Positions 1-8,149 of a stretch of DNA of 39,233 nucleotides are shown here, piece after piece. Each line of letters begins with the position of its first letter. The first letter of the stretch is position 1. The notes below the pieces were generated by a model. The model made no database searches and was not told where the DNA came from. It worked only from the letters and a program-made list of their open reading frames with translations. The DNA lies in the NCBI GenBank assembly GCA_046349775.1, contig JAXMBS010000049.1, positions 1 through 39,233 of the forward strand. The letters are read 5' to 3'. This DNA comes from JAEUIG01 sp046349775. GTDB lineage: Bacteria > Planctomycetota > Planctomycetia > Planctomycetales > Planctomycetaceae. A program made the position numbers and the translations under genes.

Positions 1-2
1 TC

Positions 3-617
3 CAGAAACTCACTGACAAAATCATTGAAGTACTCCAGGCGAACGATGCCGCCAGAGGCGCCCCAGCTGCCCCACGAATTGACCCCGAGCGGGAGCTTGA
101 ATTGAACCGACGTTACAGGGAGGCGCGAAATGCACAGGAGGTCGCGCGGACGCAGGTTCATTCTCTGTCAAACGAGGATCGTAGCGAACCGACTGCTGCA
201 GGTTTGTCCCAGTCCCTGGGCGGCACGCAGGTCGATCTGATCCGGCTCGCCACGGAAATCAGCGACGCAGCGGGCGAAATGAAGCTCACTGCGCACAAGG
301 CACACCGGATGGCGGCTCTGGCCGAACAGAATGCTGTGTCCGAGGAACAAGTGCTGGCAACGAAGATCAGTTACGAGACGGCGTCGAACAAAGTTGCACT
401 GCTGCGGGCGATTGCCGAAGCGACCAAGGAAGCAACAAAAGAGGATCTGGATTTCGCCCAGCGAATGGTCGAGAAAGGCTATGCTACACCGTCCAGTGTC
501 ACTCAGCTCAAGGCGAAGTTGCAGGTTCTCCAACTGATTCTCAAGACCGGTGCCGGTGGATCGACCGAGAACAGCGCGCCTGGCGGCGCTTCAACCTCGA
601 ACGTCACGACGCAATGA
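3..617 (+). CDS. Coiled-coil protein of unknown function (5' truncated)
   Basis: The frame is open from the first bases of the window with no stop, so the gene begins upstream; a TTG at 102 is an internal codon rather than a convincing start. At least 204 residues are visible. The middle (roughly from position 230 to 530) is rich in Ala, Glu, Lys and Leu in a heptad-like pattern and is predicted by eye to be helical or coiled coil. The segment MVEKGYATPSSV followed by a Leu/Lys-rich helix resembles the helical hairpins of periplasmic adaptor or TolC-associated proteins in planctomycetes, but this is only a resemblance. The C-terminus is a low-complexity Gly/Ser/Thr tail. It converges on the transporter operon, with a 65-base gap and no obvious terminator. 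No function is assigned. Confidence 0.6.
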   Translation, partial: QKLTDKIIEVLQANDAARGAPAAPRIDPERELELNRRYREARNAQEVARTQVHSLSNEDRSEPTAAGLSQSLGGTQVDLIRLATEISDAAGEMKLTAHKAHRMAALAEQNAVSEEQVLATKISYETASNKVALLRAIAEATKEATKEDLDFAQRMVEKGYATPSSVTQLKAKLQVLQLILKTGAGGSTENSAPGGASTSNVTTQ

Positions 618-682
618 GCCAACTGAGCACCCGATCCGCCCCGAACCGCTACTAAGGCTGACGACTGCGAGCAGGTACGTTG

Positions 683-2068
683 CTACCGCAGCGCTTCGAG
701 TGCCGTGAGGCGCATGGCGTTGACGGCCGGGATGAGTCCGCCGACGAACGCCATCAACAGCGTCAGCAGCAGGCCGGCAGCGAGGACGGCGGCGTCCACC
801 GTCAGGTGCAGGACGACGGTCTTGCTGCTGCCGCCGCCGTTGAGAATGCTCGTCGCCGTCCAGCCGTCGCAGATCGAGCCGAGGGCGCAGCCGATCACGC
901 CGCCGATCAGCCCGATCACCATCGCTTCCAGCAGGAACGACATGACGATGTGACGCCGGCCGTAACCCATCAGTCGCAGGACGCCGATGTCCTTCGTCCG
1001 CTGGCTGATCGCGGCGAACATCGTGTTCATGACGCCGAAGGCGCCGCCGACCGCCATGATCGCGGTCACGAACACGATCGCGTACAGCAGCACGAGGTTG
1101 TATTCGTTCAGCTTCTCGAAGTACTTCGCCTCGGTGTACGAGCTGAGCGTGGCCTTCGTGTAGTCTTCGCGAAAGTACCGCGACAGTTCGTCGGCCGCAG
1201 CGGCGCCCGCCGTCCGGCAGACCAGCGTGGTGTAAGTGGACTTGCCGAACATCGGCCCGATGAGCGAGCGTTTGGCCCAGACTTCCGAGTCGAACGTCGA
1301 TCCGGCCGATTTCAGGACGCCGGTGATCAGCCACTGCCGGTTATTCAGCGTAAACGTGTCGCCAACGGTCAGCGGCGCTGCATTGGCGGAGTCCGGCGTC
1401 TCGCCGACCGCGAGCAACCGGGCGATCCCCTCCCCCAGCACGCATTCGACGAACGGCGGTCCGCTCCCCTCGGACTGCTCGCGCACTCCGGCCTCGGCAA
1501 ACCAGTCGCCGCCGGGATACAGCTCCAGCCCGTGCACGCTGCCCGACTGCGCCGGGTCATCCAACCCCCGGAGTTGCAGGAACCGCCGCTTCGGTCGCCC
1601 GGGAATCGGGTGCGGGATCGGCTGGTTGACGACGATGTACAGTTCGCGGCTGACCAGCGGATGGCCGTTCTCGTGCTCGACTCCCGGCTGGTTCTCGATG
1701 TCCCCCAGGTCGGAAAAGCCGAGGTCGCTGAAGGTCTCGTCGGTCGAACCCTGCGAGAGGACCATGACGTTTCCCGGCTGACCGCTGGCCTGGGTAATGG
1801 CTTTCATGCCATTCACGAACGCGAGCAGAACAGTCAGCACCGAAATGACCGCAGTAAAGGCGAGCGACGTGAGTGCGGTGGTCTTCCACCGGACACGAAT
1901 GTTCAGCAGGTTGTACGACTTGGGGACCTTGCCCAGCACAATCAGCAGCAAGAGCAGCGCCGCCAGCAGCCCGAGCGCGATCAGCATCCAGTTGGGGATG
2001 CCGAAGACCGGCGTCGCCTGCAGGAACTCTTTCAACGGGGACGGAGGCGTTTTGGGCTGGTCGAACAC
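683..2068 (-). CDS. ABC transporter permease, FtsX/MacB type (second permease)
   Basis: Membrane subunit of a MacB/LolCE-type ATP-driven exporter. The 461-residue protein has a first helix at about residues 25-45, a second at about 68-88 just after a basic stretch, a large extracytoplasmic domain to about residue 320, and then three helices separated by short loops, ending in the FtsX-like motif AVNAMRLTALEALR. The segment SQRTKDIGVLRLMGYGRRHI is the conserved cytoplasmic loop that contacts the ATPase. The start is GTG at 2068 (MFDQPKTPPS). It is the last gene of a minus-strand operon with the adaptor, ATPase and another permease. Compared with classical MacB, the ATPase is a separate polypeptide and there are two different permeases, as in LolCDE. 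The substrate cannot be read from the sequence. Confidence 0.9.
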   Translation of the reverse strand: MFDQPKTPPSPLKEFLQATPVFGIPNWMLIALGLLAALLLLLIVLGKVPKSYNLLNIRVRWKTTALTSLAFTAVISVLTVLLAFVNGMKAITQASGQPGNVMVLSQGSTDETFSDLGFSDLGDIENQPGVEHENGHPLVSRELYIVVNQPIPHPIPGRPKRRFLQLRGLDDPAQSGSVHGLELYPGGDWFAEAGVREQSEGSGPPFVECVLGEGIARLLAVGETPDSANAAPLTVGDTFTLNNRQWLITGVLKSAGSTFDSEVWAKRSLIGPMFGKSTYTTLVCRTAGAAAADELSRYFREDYTKATLSSYTEAKYFEKLNEYNLVLLYAIVFVTAIMAVGGAFGVMNTMFAAISQRTKDIGVLRLMGYGRRHIVMSFLLEAMVIGLIGGVIGCALGSICDGWTATSILNGGGSSKTVVLHLTVDAAVLAAGLLLTLLMAFVGGLIPAVNAMRLTALEALR

Positions 2069-2073
2069 GTGGA

Positions 2074-2103
2074 GGATTCGGGATTCAGGATTCGGGATTC
2101 AGG
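2074..2103. repeat. Iterated 7-base repeat between the two permease genes
   Basis: Four consecutive 7-base units alternating GGATTCG and GGATTCA, immediately upstream of the GTG start of the 683-2068 permease on the minus strand. It lies in the 118-base spacer between two co-transcribed permease genes. Such short iterated phrases are seen in intergenic DNA of many planctomycetes and other GC-rich bacteria. The role is unknown; it sits where the ribosome-binding region of the downstream permease would be. Confidence 0.8.
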
Positions 2104-2186
2104 TGAGGGACAAGGGAGCAGAGGTGTGCGGGTTTGTGCGATCGCAATCCCCTTGCCCGTCAGCCCTTAGCCGCCATGCGACCCAC

Positions 2187-3455
2187 TTACGTCACCCTCG
2201 CAAACACATCCGCGACGTGGACGCGGCGCGCGTTCCAGGCGGGGAGCAGGCTGCCGACGAAGGCGGTGCCGGCGCCGACCGCTGCGCCCCACCACAGCGC
2301 GGCGATCGGGATGTAAAACACGCCAAAAAACGCGATCGGCATCGTCAGCCCGCCCAGCACGCGATTGATCATCCAGTACGTCAAAGCGGCGCTGGCCAGC
2401 CCCGCCAGCAGTCCGATCGAGACCGCCTCGCCGAGCACGATGCCGAGAATGTGCTGCGGACGGAAACCGAGCACCTTCATGACCGCGAACTCGGTCTCGC
2501 GCTCGCGGACGGAAATGCTGATGGCGTTTGCGATGACGAGCGACAGCGTCAGCAGGATGGCCGGCGCCAGCAGCCAGCGGGCGCCGGTCAACAGGGTGCG
2601 ATACGACTCGAGGAACGCGGCGATGCCGGACGAGGAGGTTTCGACCTTAACGGCCGGATTGGTGTAGTAAGGGGAACTCATGATCTGCTCAGCGAGCCGA
2701 TCGAACGTGTTGCGGTCCGGGACTTTCAGCCATACGAGGTTCAACGCCTTCTGGGCCATCACGTGCGGTTTGCCGTTCTTCTGCTCGTAGGCGTCGAGGC
2801 CTGCGAGGAGGTAGTCCACATTGATCGCGGCGCTCAGGTCGTAGCGGCCCGGCGGGAACAACCCGACGATCTCGAACTCCAGATTGATGTCGCGATAGTT
2901 GACGCTGTAGATCGTGACGCGATCCCCGACCTTGAGCGCGCCTCCCGCGGAGCGACCCATTGCGGCCAGCCGGTCCTCTCCGACAACCAGCCCGTTGCGA
3001 CGTTCCTTGAGTTGCTCAACGACCTTTTCGAATGGAATCCTCTGGCTATCGGGCAGGTTGTCCAGATCGTCCATCATCGTCAGCAGCTTCTCCGGCTGCA
3101 GGGCGAACGCGAACAAGAAGTTGTCGATATTTCGCTTCGCCGGATCCTGCTCGATTGAGCCGCCGTAGAACGTCCAGGTCATTGAGTCCAGCGGGTGGAC
3201 ATCGCCCGGATTGCGGGCGCCCCCCTCGACGAGCGTGGTCGCATAGGCGTACGGCATCTGGCTGGGGAGCCGCCAGCGCTCACTGACAATCGCCTTGAGA
3301 TTGGCGCTTTTTTCGGTGGTCTGGCGGTCGAGGAAGACGAGCACCGACCACACCAGCGTGACGACGAAGACGAGCATCATCGTGCCGACGCCGGTCAGCG
3401 CGGTCCGCAGCGGGTTGCGGAAGATGTTCTGAAGGATGAGGCGTAACAGGTTCAT
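2187..3455 (-). CDS. ABC transporter permease, FtsX/MacB type (first permease)
   Basis: A 422-residue FtsX-family permease. The N-terminus (NIFRNPLRTALTGVGTMMLVFVVTL) is the typical basic cytoplasmic stretch plus first membrane helix. A MacB-type periplasmic domain covers about residues 45-270, and three C-terminal helices follow (around LLAPAILLTLSLVIANAI, GIVLGEAVSIGLLAGL and IPIAALWWGAAVGAGTAF). The coupling loop reads VRERETEFAVMKVLGFRP and the protein ends with LLPAWNARRVHVADVF, a family hallmark. It is co-directional with the ATPase upstream (3586-4299) and the second permease downstream. Two paralogous, diverged permeases with one ATPase suggest a heterodimeric membrane domain. Moderately sure of export; substrate unknown. 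Confidence 0.92.
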   Translation of the reverse strand: MNLLRLILQNIFRNPLRTALTGVGTMMLVFVVTLVWSVLVFLDRQTTEKSANLKAIVSERWRLPSQMPYAYATTLVEGGARNPGDVHPLDSMTWTFYGGSIEQDPAKRNIDNFLFAFALQPEKLLTMMDDLDNLPDSQRIPFEKVVEQLKERRNGLVVGEDRLAAMGRSAGGALKVGDRVTIYSVNYRDINLEFEIVGLFPPGRYDLSAAINVDYLLAGLDAYEQKNGKPHVMAQKALNLVWLKVPDRNTFDRLAEQIMSSPYYTNPAVKVETSSSGIAAFLESYRTLLTGARWLLAPAILLTLSLVIANAISISVRERETEFAVMKVLGFRPQHILGIVLGEAVSIGLLAGLASAALTYWMINRVLGGLTMPIAFFGVFYIPIAALWWGAAVGAGTAFVGSLLPAWNARRVHVADVFARVT

Positions 3456-3511
3456 GGGGCGTTGAGGGTTTGGCGTTGAGCGTTTAGAAACTCGAAACGC
3501 GTGGGCGGAAC

Positions 3512-3541
3512 CCAGTGCCTGGTGGTTTGGTGTCTGGCCAG
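3512..3541. repeat. TTTGGTG-type phrase repeat upstream of first permease
   Basis: A short repetitive stretch, CCTGGTGGTTTGGTGTCTGG, lies in the spacer between ATPase and first permease. A related stretch occurs at 4323-4360 on the other side of the ATPase gene. Function unknown; possibly a scar of repeat spread within the operon. Confidence 0.55.
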
Positions 3542-3585
3542 TCGGGATGGAATCTGGGCGAGAGTTGTGTCATGCGAAGCAGGAC

Positions 3586-4299
3586 TTACGCGGTTGCCGC
3601 GGCGTACTGGTCGCTGACGAGTTGGCCCTTGTCGAGGTGCAGGATGCGGTCGGCCCGTTCGGCGGCGCGCGGGTCGTGAGTCACCATGATGATTGTCTTG
3701 CCGAGGGAGCGCTGGAGCTCGCCCAGCAGTTCGAGGATTTCCACCGCGGATTTGGCGTCGAGGTCGCCCGTCGGCTCGTCGGCGACGATCAGCGTCGGAT
3801 CGGTCACGATCGCCCGGGCGATGCCGACACGCTGCTGCTGGCCGCCGGAAAGCTGCCCCGGCCGGTGCTGCATCCGATCTTCCAGTCCGACAATTTTCAG
3901 GGCAGTTTCGACCTGCTGCCGACGCTGGGCGGCGGTCAGATTAAGAAGGAGCAACGGCAACTCGACATTGCGGAAGGCCGTGAGGACCGGCATCAGGTGG
4001 TAGAACTGGAATACGAAGCCAATGTTGCGGGTCCGCCACTGGGCGAGCTGGCCTTCGCTGTAAGTGGAGATCGGGGCATCGCCAACCCAGACCTCGCCGG
4101 TGCTGGGCTTGTCGAGACCGGCAATCAGATTGAGCAGCGTAGTTTTTCCGGAACCGCTGGGGCCCATCAGGGCGAGGAACTGCCCGGCGGGGACTTCCAG
4201 CGAGAGGTTGTTGAGGACGTCGAGGCGCTCGTTGCCGCGACGGAAGTATTTGTGGATGCCCTGGACCCGGACAATCGGGAGGGCAGAAGGGGTAGACAT
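3586..4299 (-). CDS. ABC transporter ATP-binding protein, MacB/LolD type
   Basis: The nucleotide-binding subunit that powers the neighbouring permeases. All ABC motifs are present in 237 residues: Walker A GPSGSGKTTLLN, Q-loop in FVFQFYHLMP, signature LSGGQQQRVGIARA, Walker B LIVADEPTGDLD and the H-loop in IIMVTHDPRAAERA. The sequence belongs to the MacB/LolD/FtsE group by the VFQFYHLMPVLTAFRNVELPL segment. The length matches stand-alone LolD-like ATPases rather than MacB, where ATPase and permease are fused. The start is ATG at 4299. It lies between the adaptor gene (4544-5773) and the first permease, separated by spacers of 244 and 130 bases that both carry TTTGG-rich phrase repeats. Confidence 0.96.
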   Translation of the reverse strand: MSTPSALPIVRVQGIHKYFRRGNERLDVLNNLSLEVPAGQFLALMGPSGSGKTTLLNLIAGLDKPSTGEVWVGDAPISTYSEGQLAQWRTRNIGFVFQFYHLMPVLTAFRNVELPLLLLNLTAAQRRQQVETALKIVGLEDRMQHRPGQLSGGQQQRVGIARAIVTDPTLIVADEPTGDLDAKSAVEILELLGELQRSLGKTIIMVTHDPRAAERADRILHLDKGQLVSDQYAAATA

Positions 4300-4322
4300 C
4301 CGGGGTGTTACCGTTAAGAGTG

Positions 4323-4360
4323 CTTGGTTGTTTGGTGTTTGGTGGCCTGGTCTCTGGTGA
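4323..4360. repeat. TTTGGTG-type phrase repeat upstream of the ATPase gene
   Basis: Repetitive TTGGTTGTTTGGTGTTTGG followed by a CCTGG-containing phrase, similar to 3512-3541. It occupies the spacer between adaptor and ATPase genes (4300-4543), which otherwise shows no reading frame I would believe. Function unknown. Confidence 0.55.
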
Positions 4361-4543
4361 GACGGTTATGAAAGCGTAGCTGAGCAGGTGCGCAGCGTCG
4401 AACGATGCGTCGCACTTCGTTCGCTGGAGGAAGTCAGCGGGCGCTTGATCGGAATCGATCCCCGAGCGCCCCAGGATGGGCAAGAGCGGAGGACAGCGCG
4501 TTCGGCTCGGAGCGGATCGTGAATCGTGACCGACGCCGAACGG

Positions 4544-5773
4544 TCATTCGCCGGCAGTCTTGAGCGCGGCGGCAGGCGCCTGGCCGTAGAACGTGACGAG
4601 GGCGCCCATTTCGGGCTTGAGGTAGACGCCTTCTTCGTCGGGGGGGACTGTCAACTTCACGCGGACGGGGACCGCTCCCTTGGCGCGGTCGGCGATGGGC
4701 ATGAGGCGCGAGACAGCGGCTTCGTACACGCGGTCCGGGAAGGCTTCGGCGCGAACCTTGCATTGCTGCCCGCGAAACACCTTGCTGATGTCGCGCTCCT
4801 GGATGTCCAGTTCGACTTCGAGGTCCGACAGGTCGGCCAGTTCGCACAGGCTGAACGAGCCATTGAACGCGATGGGGTTGACGATGTTCCCTTCCTCGGC
4901 GTTTTTTTTGAGGATTGTGCCGCTGACGGGCGCGCGGATCGTGCAGTTGTCGAGTTGCCACTTCGCACGCGTGTAGTCGGCTTCGGCCTGCTGCACTTCG
5001 GCGCGGGCGGCATCGATCCGCTCGACGCGCGGCCCTTCGTGCATCAGTTCCAGGGCGTAACTGAGACGGGCCACGCGCTGCTGCTGCGCGAGGAACGCGC
5101 TTTCGGCCTGGGTCAGCGCCTGCTCGCTGCTGGCGTTCTTCTCGCGGAGTCCCTTGATGCGCTGGTAGTCCCGTTCCAGTTCGGTCAGGGTCTCCTGCGC
5201 TTCACCGAGCTCGGCTTTGGATTGTTCAATTTCCTCGGCGCGATAGCCGCGCTCCAGTTCGAGGAGCTTCTGCTTCTGGAGTTCGAGCGTGGCGGCCGCC
5301 CGGTTGTGCTGGGCACGGTACTCGGTGTCCTCGATGACCGCGAGAATGGTGTCCTTTTCGACGCGGAAACCTTCCTCGATGCTGAGCTTGACGACCATGC
5401 CGGCGACCTTCGGACTGACCAGGATCTGGTGCGCAGGCCGAATGTAGCCCTTGGACTCCAGCGCGATGGCATCCGCGGCCACCGACGGAGTGGCCGCCCC
5501 TGCAGCCGCAGCGGCAGACGCGGACACGCGCGGCGTGGTCGCACCGACGTCCGGGGCGATCGAAGGGACGGATGAGGCAGGGGTTGCTGGCGGTTGTCGC
5601 CACCAGAGCCAACCGGTGGCGAGGTTGGTCGCCAGGAGGACCGCCACGAGCAGCCAAACCGGGCGCGCGGAACTCTGCGCCGCTGCCGCCGGCGGAAGAC
5701 GGAGGGACTGCACCTGTTCCTTCAGGCTGTGCGCTCCGCTCGCGCGCTCGGCAGGAGCATCTGTCGCGGGCAT
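4544..5773 (-). CDS. HlyD/MacA-type membrane fusion (periplasmic adaptor) protein
   Basis: Periplasmic adaptor of a tripartite efflux or secretion machine, anchored in the inner membrane. With the ATG at 5773 it has 409 residues: a cytoplasmic Pro/Ala-rich tail, one membrane helix (PVWLLVAVLLATNLATGWLWW), an Ala/Ser-rich linker, a lipoyl half-motif (VSPKVAGMVVKLSIEEGFRVEKDTILAVIED), a long coiled-coil hairpin rich in Glu/Gln/Ala, the second lipoyl half (IRAPVSGTILKKNAEEGNIV) and a beta-barrel domain. The frame is open up to a TTG at 5815, so the start is uncertain by 14 residues. First gene of the export operon with an ATPase and two permeases. The outer-membrane partner is not in this window. 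Confidence 0.92.
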   Translation of the reverse strand: MPATDAPAERASGAHSLKEQVQSLRLPPAAAAQSSARPVWLLVAVLLATNLATGWLWWRQPPATPASSVPSIAPDVGATTPRVSASAAAAAGAATPSVAADAIALESKGYIRPAHQILVSPKVAGMVVKLSIEEGFRVEKDTILAVIEDTEYRAQHNRAAATLELQKQKLLELERGYRAEEIEQSKAELGEAQETLTELERDYQRIKGLREKNASSEQALTQAESAFLAQQQRVARLSYALELMHEGPRVERIDAARAEVQQAEADYTRAKWQLDNCTIRAPVSGTILKKNAEEGNIVNPIAFNGSFSLCELADLSDLEVELDIQERDISKVFRGQQCKVRAEAFPDRVYEAAVSRLMPIADRAKGAVPVRVKLTVPPDEEGVYLKPEMGALVTFYGQAPAAALKTAGE

Positions 5774-5904
5774 GGAATGCAACAACGGCCTGGGGACGGG
5801 ATCGGTGACGGACAATTGCCGACGGGACGCCGGGGCGCCGCCATTTTACGCGATCAGCCGGCGAGAACCAGCCGAGAATCCGCCGCGAAACCGGCGATTC
5901 ACGC

Positions 5905-7254
5905 TCAGTACGGCGACGTGTTCTGTCCGATGGCGTCGGCGAAACCGGCGGCAATCCGGAACGCGATCACCAGGGCAATCGCCGCGAAGATGAAATCGCC
6001 GATCGACAGCACGGCCGTCTCTGTGTCGCCATGAATGCGGGCGTGCCTCTCCAGGGGATCGGTCGGCTCGACGGTGGCGTTCTTGATTTCCTGGCTGATC
6101 TGTTCACGGATTGTGGCCTTTTCCGGGTCCGGCATGTCCTTCCAGCGGGAAACCGCCGTGTTCCACGTCTGCGGATGCAAGCTCGGGATTTCGTTGGGAT
6201 CAAAATACGAGTACAGGTCCGAGCCGTAATCCTCGAATTCGTCCTCGACTCCCATCTCAGCGGGCATTCCGGCGTCGATGCCTGCGGGGTCGTCCTGTTC
6301 GTCAATTCGCGCCGGTCGGCGAGCTTTGGCCATTTCGGTCTCGATGTCATTCGCCACGAGATGAACGGCGTAGTTCGGGTGCTTGAGCATTTCAACGTAC
6401 TTCGCCTGCTCGGCCTGGAATTCCCGGGCGGCCTCGGTGCGGATCGCACTGATGCCGTAGATCTTGCCGCCGAAGATCGCCAGCAGGGCAATGAGCGACG
6501 CGGAGATCGCCGGGAACCAGCCGAAATCCCACTTGCTGGCGCCAAGCCGCACGCCGGTGCCGACGGACGCGCCGATGAACATCGCCATGAAGCTGCTGGG
6601 TCGGCCGGTGCGGTAGATAATCGACGCCCAGATGATCATGCAGATCGCTCCGGCCAGCGTGCCGGTGCCGATCATGATCAGCCGCTGCAACCACAACGGG
6701 AATTCCCCGTCGGGGTCCCGGAGGGAGCGGCGACGCGGGGCGCTGGAGGACTTCTTCTTTTTAAGTCGGCCCGCGACAGGAGCGGGAGCGTTGGAGGTCC
6801 TGGATCCTGTCGCCGCCTTGGGCGCCAGTGAGTCGAGAGTGGTCAGCCAGTCATCGTCCGCTTGCGGCTCCTCCATAAATTCATCGGCTTCGACGATGTC
6901 GTCGTCGTCGTCATCGGCGGCGGCGCGGGCGATGGGAAAATCAATGTCACCAGCCGGCGCCTTGGAGGCGGCTGACTGATTGCGCACCGCCGAGTTGGAC
7001 GAGGGGGCGGCAGTTGCGGCCTTTTTCGCGGAGGCCGGCTTGGAATTGGGAGCGGCAGTGGCGGCGTTCTTTGCGGCCGGCGGCTTTGTTGCGGCGGGAG
7101 CGGTCGCCACGGGAGGCGTGGCCGGCGCTGGCAGGGGCTGGACCACGAAGGCCTCGCTGCAGCGCGGGCACTCGACGTTTTTCCCGGCCCAATCGGGATT
7201 CTTGAGCTGGATTTTGACCCGGCAATGAGGGCACTGTGTGGCAAGTGGACCCAT
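5905..7254 (-). CDS. Zinc-ribbon membrane protein of planctomycete type
   Basis: Function unknown. From the ATG at 7254, preceded by GAGG at a reasonable distance, the protein has 449 residues. It opens with a zinc ribbon (CPHC near residue 8 and CPRC near residue 28, the usual MJ0042-like layout), followed by a long Ala/Pro/Lys-rich disordered linker and an acidic run (DDDDDDIVEADEF). Three hydrophobic helices come next (MIGTGTLAGAICMIIWASII, SSFMAMFIGASVGTGVRLGA, FPAISASLIALLAIFGGKIY), then a charged region and a last helix near the C-terminus (DFIFAAIALVIAFRIAAGFA). The frame is open a further 167 codons upstream, but that stretch is Arg/Pro-rich with no recognisable features, so the ATG before the zinc ribbon is preferred. 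It is divergent from the secreted protein at 7578. Confidence 0.8.
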   Translation of the reverse strand: MGPLATQCPHCRVKIQLKNPDWAGKNVECPRCSEAFVVQPLPAPATPPVATAPAATKPPAAKNAATAAPNSKPASAKKAATAAPSSNSAVRNQSAASKAPAGDIDFPIARAAADDDDDDIVEADEFMEEPQADDDWLTTLDSLAPKAATGSRTSNAPAPVAGRLKKKKSSSAPRRRSLRDPDGEFPLWLQRLIMIGTGTLAGAICMIIWASIIYRTGRPSSFMAMFIGASVGTGVRLGASKWDFGWFPAISASLIALLAIFGGKIYGISAIRTEAAREFQAEQAKYVEMLKHPNYAVHLVANDIETEMAKARRPARIDEQDDPAGIDAGMPAEMGVEDEFEDYGSDLYSYFDPNEIPSLHPQTWNTAVSRWKDMPDPEKATIREQISQEIKNATVEPTDPLERHARIHGDTETAVLSIGDFIFAAIALVIAFRIAAGFADAIGQNTSPY

Positions 7255-7577
7255 GCCTGCCTCAGCGACTGGTGTTCCCGAACAACAGAGACGCTCAATC
7301 CTTCGCAGCCTATCGCGGCGCAGATACGGTACGCAACTGTTCAGCGGTTTTGGGGTACCGGCAAGTGGAGCCACTGGCGGGAAATCGTCGCCGACAGGAC
7401 CTACTGCCTTGCAACCGGAGGGTCTGCCCAGTATTCCTAGAGCGAGCAGTTTACGTTGCGCGCCAGTGAAGGCGCTGGCATGACGCTGCCGCGTGCAGCG
7501 GTTCCAGGTCGGACGGCGGGAGCCAGGTGGCTCGAGGATGCTCGCCGTCGGACGACGACCCCGAAGGAGTTCGAGTG
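7255..7577. other. Intergenic region between divergent genes
   Basis: A 323-base stretch between the zinc-ribbon gene (minus) and the small secreted protein (plus). Short open frames occur on both strands but none has a convincing start or protein-like composition. Promoters for both genes must lie here; I cannot place them reliably. The only clear signal is an AAGGAG ribosome-binding site at 7563-7568. Confidence 0.5.
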
Positions 7578-8024
7578 ATGCTGAAGCTTGTCGTGTGTTT
7601 TGCGGCTGCGGGACTGGTTTCGATTGCCGCCGTAGGTGCGACCCCTGAACTACCGCCGCTGCCGGCGCCGGAAACGGCCGCTGTGCCAACCTTGGCGACG
7701 ACGCCGACGCCGGCGACCCCGCTCGTGCCGACGCCCGACAGCAACGCGTCGCCATCGAAGTCGGCCCCGCCGATCGTCCTGTACACGAACGTGAAGGTGG
7801 AAGACCGACACAATATCCCGGAGTGTGCAGTGCCGATCGTGATTTCGATTCCGGACCCCTGCCAGCCGGGGTGCTGTCGGTACATCGAGATTTGCGCGCT
7901 GCCGGACTGTAAGCCGGTCGTCACGACCAGCCCCAGCGGTCGCAAGATCGAGTATGACTACGGCAGGTTCGAAGTCGAAATCTACAACCGCAGCCGGTAT
8001 GTTGTGGTGAATTACGACGACTGA
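7578..8024 (+). CDS. Small secreted cysteine-containing protein, unknown function
   Basis: 148 residues from the ATG at 7578, chosen because AAGGAG precedes it by nine bases and because it begins a clear signal peptide (MLKLVVCFAAAGLVSIAAVGA). The next 45 residues are a Pro/Ala/Thr-rich linker. The C-terminal 80 residues form a compact domain with five cysteines (ECAVPIVI, PCQPGCCRYIEICALPDC) and a Tyr/Val-rich end (SGRKIEYDYGRFEVEIYNRS), suggesting a small beta-rich, perhaps disulfide-stabilised, exported domain. I do not recognise a named family. It is monocistronic: a strong terminator follows 27 bases after the stop. Confidence 0.75.
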   Translation: MLKLVVCFAAAGLVSIAAVGATPELPPLPAPETAAVPTLATTPTPATPLVPTPDSNASPSKSAPPIVLYTNVKVEDRHNIPECAVPIVISIPDPCQPGCCRYIEICALPDCKPVVTTSPSGRKIEYDYGRFEVEIYNRSRYVVVNYDD

Positions 8025-8051
8025 CAGCAGCGTGCTGAACGAGTCCACGAC

Positions 8052-8089
8052 AACGGCCCGTGCGCCTTCGGGCGCGCCGGCCGTTTTTT
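8052..8089 (+). terminator. Rho-independent terminator
   Basis: GC-rich stem with a TTCG tetraloop (arms AACGGCCCGTGCGCC and GGCGCGCCGGCCGTT, one mismatched position plus near-perfect pairing) followed by a run of six T. It sits between the end of the secreted protein and the end of the convergent sulfatase; the A-rich side is too weak to argue for strong function on the minus strand. Confidence 0.85.
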
Positions 8090-8149
8090 GTTGCGACGCT
8101 GGAAGTTCAACGTCAGCAGGCAGAGGGGTCAGGGCCAGACGGCAATCGG

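Noticed and set aside
680..2170. Long plus-strand frame of 496 codons
   Set aside because: It lies fully opposite the intact permease gene on the minus strand and reads as Arg/Gln/Asp-rich low-complexity text; it is an antisense shadow of GC-rich codons.
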